Notes: generated by a model from the sequence alone, not told the origin. A DNA stretch of 64,000 nt from Adhaeribacter terrigena (GCF_016623615.1 NZ_JAEHFX010000005.1:62001-126000), one strand, 5' to 3'; shown: positions 16,369 to 25,483, counted from the first letter of the stretch. Made by a program: numbers and translations.

Positions 16369-17761
16369 ATCCCTGTATTTAAGCTTTTTTTTTCTACTTA
16401 CTTTAGTTTCCTGCGAAAAACCCTCTGATATTGGCTTAGGCCTGCAAGGCGAAAACAATCTGCTCGGCACCACCTTCGAAAAAATGAATGTGGCGGCCGG
16501 CACGGTTGTGCAACCCGATTCTATCGTAGCTTTCAAAAACAACCCGATTCTGATCGGTAAAGCCACCGACGGCGAGTTTGGAACCATTTCCGCAGCGCAT
16601 TATACCGAAGTAGATCTGAACGGTACCGGCGTTTCCTTCGATATCGCACCCAATACGGAGGCCGATTCCATGGTCCTGGTACTGGCTTACACCGGTTACT
16701 ACTACGGCGATACTACTGTGGCCATGCAGGTAAACGTATTAAAGCTGGATGAGAATTTCAAAGACGCCCAGACCTATTTTACCACCAGCACCATTCCGGG
16801 CAACACAGTTTTAGGCACAACTACTTTCAAGCCGCGCTACCACCGTACCAAAAATAATAAAGGTACGCCTGGAAGCCGTCTGCTACGCATTAAATTAGAC
16901 CGGAATTTTGCTTCCCAGGTATTAACCAAATCCGGCCAGAACGATTTAAGCACGCAGGAAGAATTCCGGAAATTCTGGCCCGGCATTGCCATTATTCCTG
17001 CTCCAAATTCCGCCGCCGGCAGCCTGGTAGGCTTCTTTACTAAGCCAGACACGGCCGGCACCCCAGTACTGCGGGTAGCAGGCATTAATCTTTATTACAA
17101 AGACAAAAACGGCGCCCCGAAATTTCACAACTTTTCTTTAAGCGGCAAATACTATTTCAATACCTTAAAAGCTGAAGGCCCGGGCAAACTACCTGCTTTA
17201 GCCAAAGGTCAGGAACTAAAAAGCACCGACAGCAACAACGAAGTTTACATTCAGGAGTATACAGGCGTAAAAACCCTGATTACTTTCCCCGAAATTGAAA
17301 CTTTTAAAAATGGCAAAGGCAATATTTACATAAACTATGCAGAGTTGGTAATTCCGGTTAAAGCCGGAACGATAAACCCATCCGGTAAAGTTGCCAAAGC
17401 TCCTGAAAGCATCATTCTTTACGAAAGCACCAAAAACAAACGTGTAGCAAAAACCACCGCCGGCGTTTCTTACACCGTGCAGCGCGGCGATGCTTCCGCT
17501 TTTGGTATTTCGCGCCCGGTTCGCGCGCTTTACGCAGCCGACAGCAACTTTTACAAAGCAGATATTACTTCTTACGCGCAAGCCCTTTTCGACGGCAAAA
17601 AAGCAAATAACGGCATTATTGTTTCCCCAATTGCCGAAGATGCCTTTACTGCCACCGCTTCAGGTTTGACGTTCCCGGGAACTATTACGGCCAACCGTGC
17701 GATTATAGATGCCGGGCCCGGTAAAATAAAACTCCGGATCTATTACTCACAGTTAAATTAA
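16352..17761 (+). CDS. DUF4270 family lipoprotein
   Basis: The 469-aa protein has a lipoprotein signal with lipobox TLVSC (Cys21) and the family start CEKPSDIGLGLQGENNLLGT. Internal marks are AHYTEVDLNGTGVSF, NGKGNIYINYAELVIPV and GIIVSPIAEDAF, with ADITSYAQALFDGK near the C-terminus, all DUF4270-like. The protein is beta-rich and probably surface-exposed or outer-membrane anchored; no biochemical role is known. It overlaps the glycogen synthase-like gene by 17 bp. The glmS gene follows after an E30 copy. The conserved neighbourhood suggests an envelope or carbohydrate link, which is inference. Confidence 0.88.
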   Translation: MSLRTKSLYLSFFFLLTLVSCEKPSDIGLGLQGENNLLGTTFEKMNVAAGTVVQPDSIVAFKNNPILIGKATDGEFGTISAAHYTEVDLNGTGVSFDIAPNTEADSMVLVLAYTGYYYGDTTVAMQVNVLKLDENFKDAQTYFTTSTIPGNTVLGTTTFKPRYHRTKNNKGTPGSRLLRIKLDRNFASQVLTKSGQNDLSTQEEFRKFWPGIAIIPAPNSAAGSLVGFFTKPDTAGTPVLRVAGINLYYKDKNGAPKFHNFSLSGKYYFNTLKAEGPGKLPALAKGQELKSTDSNNEVYIQEYTGVKTLITFPEIETFKNGKGNIYINYAELVIPVKAGTINPSGKVAKAPESIILYESTKNKRVAKTTAGVSYTVQRGDASAFGISRPVRALYAADSNFYKADITSYAQALFDGKKANNGIIVSPIAEDAFTATASGLTFPGTITANRAIIDAGPGKIKLRIYYSQLN

Positions 17762-17790
17762 CCTCTAACGTATTTCATAATCAATACCGA

Positions 17791-17820
17791 AAAACGGTAT
17801 CGTTTAAACACGAAAAACTA
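17791..17820 (+). repeat. E30 copy overlapping the glmS start codon
   Basis: AAAACGGTATCGTTT, AAACACG, AAAAACTA. The last A of the element is the A of the glmS ATG (AAAAACTATG), so the element occupies the entire ribosome-entry region of glmS. Confidence 0.88.
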
Positions 17821-19655
17821 TGTGCGGAATTGTAGCATATATCGGTCACCGCGAAGCGTGCCCGATCATTTTAAAAGGACTTAAAAGATTAGAGTACCGC
17901 GGCTACGACAGCGCCGGTATTGCTTTGCTGAACGGCGACCTGAAAGTTTATAAAAAGAAGGGCAAAGTAAGCGACCTCGAAAATTTTATCGGCGATCAGG
18001 CAACGCACGCGCACGTAGGCATGGGCCATACGCGTTGGGCAACCCACGGCGAACCGAACGATTCGAACGCGCACCCGCACTACTCCACGTCCAAGCGCAT
18101 TGCCATTATTCACAACGGCATTATTGAGAATTACGCTGCCCTTAAAACCGTTTTACAGGGCCGGGGCTACGAATTCCTGAGCGATACCGATTCGGAAGTT
18201 TTTATCAACCTGATCGAGGATATTCATAAGAACAACAACTGCTCTTTAGAAGAAGCCGTGCGTTTAGCGTTGCACGAAGTAGTAGGTGCTTATGCAATTG
18301 TAGTGCTTTCGGAAGATGACCCGGGGCAATTGATCGCAGCGCGTAAAGGCAGCCCGCTGGTAATTGGCGTTGGCGAAAATGAATTCTTCCTGGCTTCCGA
18401 TGCTACCCCGATCATTGAATATACGAACGAGGTAATTTACGTGAACGACTACGAGATCGCGGTTATTAAAGACGGCAAGCTTGATATTCAGACCAAAGAA
18501 GCCGTTCGTACCACGCCTTACATTCAGAAACTGGAGCTGAAACTCGATGCCATCGAAAAAGGCGGTTACGAGCACTTCATGCTGAAAGAAATTTTTGAAC
18601 AGCCCCGCTCCATTATGGATAGCATGCGTGGCCGTTTAATTGCTGATCAGAACCATTTGATGATGGGCGGTATCCGCGAGTATGCCAACAAGTTTGTTGC
18701 CGCCGACCGTATCCTGATCGTGGCTTGCGGCACTTCGTGGCACGCAGGCCTGGTGGCAGAATATTTGTTCGAAGAATTTGCGCGCATTCCGGTAGAAGTA
18801 GAATATGCTTCGGAATTCCGTTATCGTAACCCGGTAATCCGCGAATCTGACATCGTAATTGCGATTTCCCAGTCCGGCGAAACCGCTGATACGCTGGCCG
18901 CCATTGAACTGGCAAAATCGAAAGGCGCTACTATTTTTGGCGTTTGCAACGTGGTAGGTTCATCTATCGCGCGTGCTTCCGATGCGGGTGCTTACACGCA
19001 CGCCGGTCCGGAAATTGGCGTGGCTTCTACCAAAGCGTTCACGGCCCAGGTAACTGTTTTAACGCTGATGGCCCTGATGGTAGCGGAAAAACGCGGCACC
19101 ATGGAAAACAGCCGTCTGCGCCAACTGATGGTTGAAATGGAAAACATTCCGGCCAAAGTAGAGCAGGCACTGAAACTGGATGCAAAAATTCAGCACATTG
19201 CCGACGTATTCAAAGACGTTCCGAACTTCCTGTATTTAGGCCGTGGTTATAATTTCCCGGTTGCTCTGGAAGGCGCGCTCAAACTGAAAGAGATCTCTTA
19301 CATTCACGCGGAAGGTTACCCGGCAGCAGAAATGAAGCACGGCCCGATCGCGCTAATCGATGAGAACATGCCGGTGGTGGTTATTGCTACCAAAGACAGC
19401 TCTTACGAAAAGATCGTTTCGAACATCCAGGAAGTAAAAGCCCGTAAAGGACGCATCATTGCCATTGTAACCGAAGGCGATGATGTAATTCCGGATATGG
19501 CAGAATTCGTGATCGAAGTTCCGGCTGCTGACGAAGCCCTGGTTCCGTTGATCTCGGTTATTCCGTTGCAGTTACTTTCTTACCACATTGCCGTAATGCG
19601 CGGTTGCAACGTAGATCAGCCCCGTAACCTGGCAAAATCGGTAACGGTAGAATAA
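17820..19655 (+). CDS. glmS: glutamine--fructose-6-phosphate aminotransferase (isomerizing)
   Basis: The 611-aa enzyme makes glucosamine-6-phosphate, the entry step to peptidoglycan and LPS amino sugars. The N-terminal nucleophile is Cys2 (MCGIVAYIGHREACPI), followed by YRGYDSAGIAL and GHTRWATHGEPND of the glutaminase domain. The C-terminal half has two SIS domains (ACGTSWHAGLVAEY, SQSGETADTLAAIE, STKAFTAQVTVL) and the usual end NLAKSVTVE. Length matches the family. The leader is almost entirely an E30 element; no glmS ribozyme is visible in the short upstream space. Confidence 0.98.
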   Translation: MCGIVAYIGHREACPIILKGLKRLEYRGYDSAGIALLNGDLKVYKKKGKVSDLENFIGDQATHAHVGMGHTRWATHGEPNDSNAHPHYSTSKRIAIIHNGIIENYAALKTVLQGRGYEFLSDTDSEVFINLIEDIHKNNNCSLEEAVRLALHEVVGAYAIVVLSEDDPGQLIAARKGSPLVIGVGENEFFLASDATPIIEYTNEVIYVNDYEIAVIKDGKLDIQTKEAVRTTPYIQKLELKLDAIEKGGYEHFMLKEIFEQPRSIMDSMRGRLIADQNHLMMGGIREYANKFVAADRILIVACGTSWHAGLVAEYLFEEFARIPVEVEYASEFRYRNPVIRESDIVIAISQSGETADTLAAIELAKSKGATIFGVCNVVGSSIARASDAGAYTHAGPEIGVASTKAFTAQVTVLTLMALMVAEKRGTMENSRLRQLMVEMENIPAKVEQALKLDAKIQHIADVFKDVPNFLYLGRGYNFPVALEGALKLKEISYIHAEGYPAAEMKHGPIALIDENMPVVVIATKDSSYEKIVSNIQEVKARKGRIIAIVTEGDDVIPDMAEFVIEVPAADEALVPLISVIPLQLLSYHIAVMRGCNVDQPRNLAKSVTVE

Positions 19656-19656
19656 A

Positions 19657-19858
19657 AAAACGGTATCGTTTGAAGCATAAAAAGTAAAGGCCTCCGAAGC
19701 AGTTCGGAGGCCTTTCTTGTTTTATTGGGTTTCAGCTTTGTAACGCTACGGTTTTAGGCTTAAAAGTCAATAGTAAGCAGCGCTACTATTCAATGAGATT
19801 CCCTCCTGTCGTCGGGATGACCGAGAAATAAACGCTATGCTTTTCAGCTTAAAAACTA
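19657..19858 (+). repeat. three E30 copies around the glmS terminator and a GGGAT repeat
   Basis: Copies lie at 19657-19686 (AAAACGGTATCGTTTGAAGC ... AAAAAGTA), 19741-19770 (AACGCTACGGTTTTAGGC ... AAAAGTCA) and 19829-19858 (AAACGCTATGCTTTTCAGC ... AAAAACTA), all in the same orientation. The glmS terminator lies between the first and second, and a GGGAT repeat (about 19792-19828, TCGTCGGGATGACC) between the second and third. The last CTA is the reverse complement of the TAG stop of the next, minus-strand gene. Confidence 0.85.
19686..19724 (+). terminator. glmS terminator
   Basis: AAAGGCCTCCGAA pairs with TTCGGAGGCCTTT around a short loop (GCAG), followed by CTTGTTTT. It is placed 31 bp after the glmS stop. 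Confidence 0.85.
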
Positions 19859-20530
19859 CGCGAAACTTTCGTTCTTCAAATACATGGTTTTAAGCAGCGG
19901 GCAGATCTTGTAGCGTTCGTCTTTGGTGTCTTTGTAGATGGCTTGCAGGGTTTCGTACACGTTTTTCGTACCGATCTTGGCAGCCCACTCGAAAGGACCG
20001 TGCGGATAATTCGTGCCGAGTTTCATGCCCAGATCGATGTCGCGAACGGTGGCGGTGCCTTCCTGCAATGTGTAGCAGGCTTCGTTGATGATCATGCAGA
20101 CAATGCGCGGCGTAACCAAACCAACCCGGTCTTCTACCACTAAATATTCGGTGCCGAGGGCTTTACAAACTTCTTCGAGTTTGGTTACCGCGTGGGCGTG
20201 CAGCAGCGAAACCTCCAGGTACTGGCGGTTGATCATGGTAGGCAAACCGTTGAAACCAACCAGCGTGCAGGCGACTTTTTCGGCGTTTAAAGCGAGTTCG
20301 GCAAGTTGTTTTTTAACGGCGTGGCAGAAAACGGTTAGGCGGCTTTTATTGGCGTAATGCGCTAAACGCAGCGGTTCATCCTGCAGCAGGAAATCGAAAA
20401 CGACTTCGGTTTGCGGCAAATGCTTTTCCAGTTCGTCGTAGCTTTGAATAAAAACGTATTGATTTTCCGACGTGAATTTTTGTTTGAATTCGGCGACAAT
20501 TTCCGGCGTGCTTAAAACGAGTACCTGCAT
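19856..20530 (-). CDS. 3-hydroxyacyl-CoA dehydrogenase C-terminal domain protein
   Basis: The 224-aa protein has a diverged N-terminal Rossmann-like half (MQVLVLSTPEIVAEF) lacking the GxGxxG motif. The C-terminal half carries family marks: EDRVGLVTPRIVCMIINEAC and DIDLGMKLGTNYPHGPFEWA, as in 3-hydroxybutyryl-CoA dehydrogenases. Normal enzymes are about 280-300 aa. NAD binding is doubtful because the dinucleotide motif is missing, so it may be a regulatory or partner protein. The stop codon TAG is made by an E30 copy. It is convergent to glmS and divergent from the RidA gene. Confidence 0.75.
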   Translation of the reverse strand: MQVLVLSTPEIVAEFKQKFTSENQYVFIQSYDELEKHLPQTEVVFDFLLQDEPLRLAHYANKSRLTVFCHAVKKQLAELALNAEKVACTLVGFNGLPTMINRQYLEVSLLHAHAVTKLEEVCKALGTEYLVVEDRVGLVTPRIVCMIINEACYTLQEGTATVRDIDLGMKLGTNYPHGPFEWAAKIGTKNVYETLQAIYKDTKDERYKICPLLKTMYLKNESFA

Positions 20531-20574
20531 ATTTCTGCTTATATTTGGCCGTAAAGATAGGTTTTAAAAGAGGA

Positions 20575-20605
20575 AATTTGAAAATGAGGGAATTTGAAAA
20601 TTATC
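20575..20605. repeat. short direct repeat
   Basis: AATTTGAAAAT occurs twice in tandem (GAAATTTGAAAATGAGGGAA followed by TTTGAAAATT) in the gap between the dehydrogenase-domain gene and the RidA gene. Confidence 0.5.
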
Positions 20606-20664
20606 CGGCTACAAATGCTGTCTTTTTGAATGCTGCTGTTAAACTTTTTTAAACATACTTTTCT

Positions 20665-21045
20665 ATGGCAAACAACATTGTAAATTCGCCGAATGCGCCG
20701 GCTCCAATCGGACCTTATAGCCACGCCGTAATGGCCGGCAACACGCTTTATATTTCCGGACAAATTGCTTTGGACGCCGAAACCGGCAACCTGATAAACG
20801 AAAGCATTGAAGCCGAAACGCACCAGGTGATGAAAAACATGCAGGCCATTTTAGCCACCGCCGAAATGGGTTTCGCCGACGTGGCCAAATGCACCATTTT
20901 CGTGAAAGACATGAACAACTTTGCCCGCATCAACGAGATTTACGGCAGCTATTTCACTTTCAACCCGCCCGCCCGCGAAACCGTGGAAGTAAGCCGTTTG
21001 CCCAAAGATGTGAACGTGGAAATTTCGGCCATTGCCGTGAGGTAA
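20665..21045 (+). CDS. ridA: RidA family 2-iminobutanoate/2-iminopropanoate deaminase
   Basis: The 126-aa protein matches RidA over its full length: NAPAPIGPYSHAVMAGNTLY, ISGQIALD, FVKDMNNFARINEIY and PPARETVEVSRLPKDVNVEI. Arg104 (in PPARETVEV) and Glu119 are the substrate-binding residues of active deaminases. It hydrolyses reactive enamine/imine products released by PLP-dependent threonine and serine dehydratases. It stands alone and ends at a strong terminator. Confidence 0.95.
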   Translation: MANNIVNSPNAPAPIGPYSHAVMAGNTLYISGQIALDAETGNLINESIEAETHQVMKNMQAILATAEMGFADVAKCTIFVKDMNNFARINEIYGSYFTFNPPARETVEVSRLPKDVNVEISAIAVR

Positions 21046-21086
21046 CCGGATAAAGGTATTAAGTAGAAAGAGGAAGGACTTTTTCA

Positions 21087-21122
21087 AACCACCCAGGTCT
21101 TGGAGACCTGGGTGGTTTTTTT
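21087..21122 (+). terminator. terminator after ridA
   Basis: AACCACCCAGGTCT pairs with AGACCTGGGTGGTT around a four-base loop (TGGA) and is followed by seven or more T. Confidence 0.92.
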
Positions 21123-21126
21123 ATTG

Positions 21127-21157
21127 ACTTTTCAGGCTGAAAATGGTAGCGTTTTCA
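21127..21157 (-). repeat. E30 30-bp dispersed repeat
   Basis: Reverse-orientation copy: GACTTTTCAGGCTGAAAATG, then GTAGCGTTTT. It lies just past the ridA terminator. Confidence 0.85.
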
Positions 21158-21253
21158 CTCAAAAAAGTGCTTTGAAAATCAGCACTAAAGAACTACAAAA
21201 TAAAAAACTGATTGCCATGGGCTTTAGCCCGTGGTTAAATTACGCTGCAAAAC

Positions 21254-22234
21254 TTAATCGGCGTTATGGTGGCGGTAATCTTCGTCACCCTGCTCGTATT
21301 TGCCTTTCTCTTTATTAACCGCGGTACGGCCAACTTCCACTTCGGTGCGGCGCACGTGCACGGCAAAGCGCCGCGGGTAAATATTAGAGCCGTATTTCCG
21401 GGAATAAACCAAGGTAAATACCGCCCCGAAAAAAAGGATCTGCGATGAATAAAAGACCCATACCAGCAAAATAGCAATAATACCGGCGGCGCCATAAATA
21501 GAAGCAATATTGCTGTTGGTTACGTAAGCAGCAATGATCATTTTGCCAATGGTAAACAACGCGGCCGTAACCCCGGCCCCTACTCTTACATCGCGCCAAT
21601 GGATGCGGGCATCGGGCAGGAATTTGTAGATCGCACCAAATAAAAAGGCAATTACCATGGTAGAAACTACCAGGTTTATAGTACTGGCCATAAAAATATC
21701 AGGCGTGGAGCCATCTATAAAGATCTGGTTGCCGAGCCACGACAAAGCTCCCTGCACAAACACGGTAGCCAATACCAGCGGCGCCATGCCCAGGATCATA
21801 GCAAAAGAAGTCAGGCGGTCGAGCAGGAGTTTCAGGTATTCGTTTTTAGGTTTGGGTTTTACGCCCCAGATAAAATTCAGCGAATCCTGTAAGGAAATAA
21901 AAACCCCGGTGGCCGCGATCAGCAAAGCACCCAGACCAATGAGGGTGGCCAGCGTTAAGCCATCGTTCTGACTGAGGTTTTCTACCATTTTCTGCACTTC
22001 CAAGGCCCCGTCGGCTCCGATATAATCGCGCATGAAAACGTAAATTTCCCCTTCTACGGCTTTCTTTCCATAAAACAGGCCGGCCGAGTTCAGGATAATA
22101 ATGATCATGGGTGGTAAGGCAAAAACGGCATAATACGCCAGCGCCGCACCCATCTGGAACGGGTTCACATCCATAAATTCCAGCCACGTTTCCCGGAAGA
22201 GGCACCAGATATCTTTCAGAATCTTTCGGATCAT
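21254..22234 (-). CDS. YihY/BrkB-family inner membrane protein
   Basis: The trimmed start at 22234 gives MIRKILKDIWCLFRETWLEF, the family N-terminus; the longer frame to 22324 adds 30 atypical residues. The 326-aa protein has about six helices with family landmarks ALAYYAVFALPPMIIIIL, FYGKKAVEGEI, LSQNDGLTLATLIGLGALL and a C-terminal YGAAGIIAILLVWVFYSSQI. This is the YihY/virulence factor BrkB group (once miscalled ribonuclease BN). Its transport or structural role is not settled. The last 30 residues are charged and cytoplasmic. It is divergent from gltX. Confidence 0.9.
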   Translation of the reverse strand: MIRKILKDIWCLFRETWLEFMDVNPFQMGAALAYYAVFALPPMIIIILNSAGLFYGKKAVEGEIYVFMRDYIGADGALEVQKMVENLSQNDGLTLATLIGLGALLIAATGVFISLQDSLNFIWGVKPKPKNEYLKLLLDRLTSFAMILGMAPLVLATVFVQGALSWLGNQIFIDGSTPDIFMASTINLVVSTMVIAFLFGAIYKFLPDARIHWRDVRVGAGVTAALFTIGKMIIAAYVTNSNIASIYGAAGIIAILLVWVFYSSQILFFGAVFTLVYSRKYGSNIYPRRFAVHVRRTEVEVGRTAVNKEKGKYEQGDEDYRHHNAD

Positions 22235-22410
22235 TAATTTTAAAAAAAGAACCCTGTTTCGGGTTTGAAGATTGAAAAGCCTGCCGTTTCGGGCAGCATT
22301 TGGTAGAACGGCAGCTCCGGGCAAAAGTTAGCTTCCGGCAGCGTTAGTTTTTTCGCGTAAAACCCTGGCGTCTGGGGCAAATGCTGCAATTAAACGTGCC
22401 ATTGGCCGCA

Positions 22411-22418
22411 TATTTTTG
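22411..22418 (+). promoter_or_regulatory. -7 box of gltX
   Basis: TATTTTTG, a strong Bacteroidota -7 match, 45 bp before the gltX ATG. A clear -33 TTTG at standard spacing was not seen. Confidence 0.45.
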
Positions 22419-22463
22419 TAACTTGCGGCGTTTTTCAAATCCGTTTTTCTAAGAGCACATTTC

Positions 22464-24011
22464 ATGGAAAGAGAAGTTAGAGTTCGCTTTGCTCCCAGCC
22501 CGACCGGGCCTTTACATATTGGCGGCGTTCGCACCGCTTTATATAATTATTTATTCGCAAGAAAAATGGGCGGCAAAATGTTGCTGCGCATTGAAGATAC
22601 CGACCAGAACCGCTTTATTCCCGGCGCTGAAAACTACATTTTTGAAGCCCTGGAATGGTGCGGCATCAAGCTGGACGAAAGCCCGATCATAGGTGGTCCG
22701 CACGCGCCTTACCGCCAATCGGAGCGCAAACCCATGTACATGGATTACGCCCTGAAACTGGTAAACGAAGGCAACGCGTATTACGCTTTCGATACAGCCG
22801 AAGAGCTGGATGCCATGCGCGAGCGCCTGAAAGCTGCCAAAGTTGCCACGCCGCAATACAACAGCATCACCCGCAACACCATGAAAAACTCGCTTACGCT
22901 TCCGGAAGACGAAGTAAAGCGCCGTCTGGAAAGTGGTGAACCCTACGTGATCCGTTTGAAAGTGCCGCGTAAGGAAGAAATTCGCCTGAAAGACATGATC
23001 CGAGGCTGGGTGATGGTGCATTCTTCTGCCATCGATGATAAGGTTTTGATGAAATCGGATGGCATGCCGACATACCATTTAGCCAACATCGTGGATGACC
23101 ATTTAATGGAGATCACGCACGTAATTCGCGGGGAAGAATGGCTGCCAAGCGCGCCGCTGCACGTTTTATTGTACCGCTATTTAGGCTGGGAAAGCACCAT
23201 GCCGGAATTCGCGCATTTGCCTTTATTACTGAAACCTGACGGCAACGGTAAACTGAGCAAACGCGACGGCGATAAATTAGGCTTCCCGGTTTTCCCGCTG
23301 AACTGGGTAGATCCGTTTACGGGCGAAAAATCAAGTGGCTACCGCGAAAACGGTTATCTGCCCGAAGCTTTCGTGAACTTCCTGGCTTTCTTAGGCTGGA
23401 ACCCGGGCACGCAGCAGGAAATTTTCTCTATGGACGAACTCATCGACGCTTTCAGCATTGAGCGCATTGGTAAATCCGGCACCCGTTTCGACCAGAACAA
23501 AGTGAAGTGGTTCAACGAGCAATACCTGCGCGCCAAACCCGACGAAGAACTGGCTGTTTACTTATTAGATGCTTTAAAAGAGCATAATATTGCATGTTCG
23601 CCGGAAAAAGCTGCGAAAATTGCTTCGGTAATGAAAGAGCGCGTAACCTTCCCGCAGGATTTCTGGCGCGAAGCCCAATACCTGTTCATTGCCCCGGAAA
23701 CCTACAACGAGCAGGTAGCCGCCAAAAAATGGAACGCGCAAGCCGTAAACATCTTCGAACAATTCAAAAATGAGCTGCCAACCATCGAAGTTTTCATTGC
23801 TCCCGAAGTTAAAAACCTGCTCACCAGCATTCTGGAGCGCAACGGCGTGAAATTAGGCGCCGTAATGCAGGCGCTTCGGTTAGCGATAACCGGCGTAGAA
23901 GCAGGCCCCGACCTAATGGACATCATCGAGATCATTGGCAAGGAAGAAACCGTAAAACGCTTGGGAACCGCCATTGAGAAGTTGCAGCCTTATGCTTTGA
24001 AAACGGCTTAA
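22464..24011 (+). CDS. gltX: glutamate--tRNA ligase
   Basis: The 515-aa class I aminoacyl-tRNA synthetase charges tRNA-Glu. It starts MEREVRVRFAPSPTGPLHIG, with the HIGH-type motif HIGG at residues 18-21, and then RTALYNYLFARK and LRIEDTDQNR. The KMSKS-type motif reads KLSKRDGDKLGFPVFPL. The anticodon-binding part is all-helical, ending in EETVKRLGTAIEKL. Length is normal. It is monocistronic, with a -7 box upstream and a strong terminator 26 bp downstream. Confidence 0.97.
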   Translation: MEREVRVRFAPSPTGPLHIGGVRTALYNYLFARKMGGKMLLRIEDTDQNRFIPGAENYIFEALEWCGIKLDESPIIGGPHAPYRQSERKPMYMDYALKLVNEGNAYYAFDTAEELDAMRERLKAAKVATPQYNSITRNTMKNSLTLPEDEVKRRLESGEPYVIRLKVPRKEEIRLKDMIRGWVMVHSSAIDDKVLMKSDGMPTYHLANIVDDHLMEITHVIRGEEWLPSAPLHVLLYRYLGWESTMPEFAHLPLLLKPDGNGKLSKRDGDKLGFPVFPLNWVDPFTGEKSSGYRENGYLPEAFVNFLAFLGWNPGTQQEIFSMDELIDAFSIERIGKSGTRFDQNKVKWFNEQYLRAKPDEELAVYLLDALKEHNIACSPEKAAKIASVMKERVTFPQDFWREAQYLFIAPETYNEQVAAKKWNAQAVNIFEQFKNELPTIEVFIAPEVKNLLTSILERNGVKLGAVMQALRLAITGVEAGPDLMDIIEIIGKEETVKRLGTAIEKLQPYALKTA

Positions 24012-24036
24012 TCTGCAGGCAGAATTCACCCCACCC

Positions 24037-24070
24037 AACCCTCCCCTAATTCAGGGGAGGGTTTTTTTTT
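24037..24070 (+). terminator. gltX terminator
   Basis: AACCCTCCCC pairs with GGGGAGGGTT around a short loop (TAATTCA), followed by about nine T. It belongs to a family of C-rich terminator-like repeats also seen at 59221. Confidence 0.92.
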
Positions 24071-24087
24071 GATCAGGATTTTCGGGA

Positions 24088-24650
24088 TGATTGTCTGAAC
24101 ACGATTTTAAGAGATTGAAATGATAAATATGATTTTTGTCTGAATTGGGATTTATCAGATTAGGGGATTAAAGGATTATTTGTCATAGTCTGAATTTACT
24201 GAATTCAAGAATTATCAGAATCAACAAATAGAATTTACCGGTAGGGTTACCTCTTGTGGGTGACCTTTCACTTGTTCCTTTCACGCCTATCGCCAGCGCA
24301 GCGTACCTTGAAAATCACGTTCTGAAGAAAGCTAAACTAAAAAGAAGCCAGCTACGAAGGAAACTGACATCAGTTTCTGTGCGAGCGGCCTCCAAGACTT
24401 CCGGTGGCGAGGAACGAGGCAGCCCGCTAGGGCAGGAAGGGTTGCAGCCGCGAACGCAGAAACGAAGCCTCCCGGCTTGAGGGTGAAAGTAAACTATGAA
24501 ATTAAAAAGTTAGAAGTTGAAAGCCGGAGTAACCTATGAAAACGATATGCTTTTTTGCTTAATAAGTAATGATTACTACCAAACCGATGAGATCTCTCCT
24601 GACGTCGAGAAGACCGGAATAAAACGCTATCCTTTTCAGCATAAAAACTA
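24088..24650 (+). repeat. composite repeat cassette, copy 1
   Basis: Order: TCTGAA-type repeats (24088-24240, GTCTGAACACGATTTTAAGA); a block of about 240 bp (24250-24494) containing GCGAGCGGCCTCCAAGACTT and GGGTTGCAGCCGCGAACGCA; E30 (24539-24568); a GGGAT repeat (24586-24617); E30 (24621-24650). The same order recurs at 59283-59882 and, inverted, at 61865-62370. A frame of 74 codons through the block is not credible as a gene. This explains most of the 765-bp gap before the sigma factor gene. Confidence 0.85.
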
Positions 24651-24776
24651 CTATTCACTAATCAAACCCTTCCCTAAAACCTAAAATAAACCTTAAAACA
24701 AACTTTTCCCTCCCAAAATCACTTTTAATAACATTAATCCGAAAAAATTGTAATTTTACATTCCAAAAAAGTTTTT

Positions 24777-25376
24777 ATGTCCGCCAGCATTGCCACGTTA
24801 AGCCCGGAAGAAGTTTGTAGCCAGCTCGCCGCCGGCAACCAGGCCGCCTTGCAGACACTCATAAAAACCTATTACGCCGACCTTTACAAATTCACCTGGA
24901 AATTCGTGCGCAGCCAGGAAATTGCCGAAGAACTCACGCAGGACATTTTCATTTACCTCTGGGAAAACCGCGAATCGCTTAATATCAATTCGGCGGTGAA
25001 GCCTTATTTGTACACCATGGCGCGGAACCGGGCGTTCAATTACCTCAAAAGCCGCGTCGCGCGCATGAGCGTGGTTTCGGATGAAGTGCCGGAAACGTAT
25101 GCGGCCAATGCGCAAACGCCGGAAGAAGAAATGAACCAGCAGGAACTGGAAAAACTGGTGGCGGAAGGCATTGAACAATTGCCCGAAAAATGCCGCATCG
25201 TTTTCACGCTGAGCCGCCACGAAGGCATGTCGTACCAGCAAATTGCCGACGAATTACAAATTTCAGTAAAGACCGTGGAAGCGCATATGGGCACTGCCCT
25301 GAAAAAACTGCGTACTTTTTTAAGAAGCTGCTGGAGCGAAGCGCTGGTTTTACTAATTTTAATCCTGAGTCGCTAA
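24777..25376 (+). CDS. RNA polymerase ECF sigma-70 factor (FecI-like)
   Basis: The 199-aa sigma factor has region 2 (YADLYKFTWKFVRSQEIAEE, then LTQDIFIYLW) and region 4 (LPEKCRIVFTLSRHEGMSYQ, then ADELQISVKTVEAHM). This is the Bacteroidota family-1 ECF type, which pairs with FecR anti-sigma proteins. A hydrophobic tail (ALVLLILILSR) closes the protein and is unusual for a cytosolic factor. The fecR-like gene follows after 107 bp, then a TonB receptor with an STN domain. It should direct transcription of the receptor/DUF4249 genes when substrate is sensed. Confidence 0.93.
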   Translation: MSASIATLSPEEVCSQLAAGNQAALQTLIKTYYADLYKFTWKFVRSQEIAEELTQDIFIYLWENRESLNINSAVKPYLYTMARNRAFNYLKSRVARMSVVSDEVPETYAANAQTPEEEMNQQELEKLVAEGIEQLPEKCRIVFTLSRHEGMSYQQIADELQISVKTVEAHMGTALKKLRTFLRSCWSEALVLLILILSR

Positions 25377-25378
25377 CC

Positions 25379-25408
25379 AAAACGCTATGCTTTCAGGCCA
25401 AAAAACTG
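25379..25408 (+). repeat. E30 30-bp dispersed repeat between sigma and anti-sigma genes
   Basis: AAAACGCTATGCTTTCAGGC, then C, then AAAAAACTG. It starts 3 bp after the sigma factor stop codon. Confidence 0.85.
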
Positions 25409-25483
25409 TACAAAATAAAAAAAGCACTAAGGGTAGCGCCGCTGTGAATTGTCTTACCAAAAACGGGAATAAATTTTAGAACC

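Noticed and set aside
17762-17819. glmS ribozyme in the glmS leader
   Set aside because: Only 58 bp separate the two genes, and half is an E30 element; there is no room for the ribozyme fold.
21254-22234. ribonuclease BN
   Set aside because: An old misannotation of the YihY family; the protein is an integral membrane protein without nuclease motifs.
24256-24480. 74-codon open frame
   Set aside because: It lies within the repeated 240-bp block; the other copies do not keep the frame open, and the composition is repeat-like.
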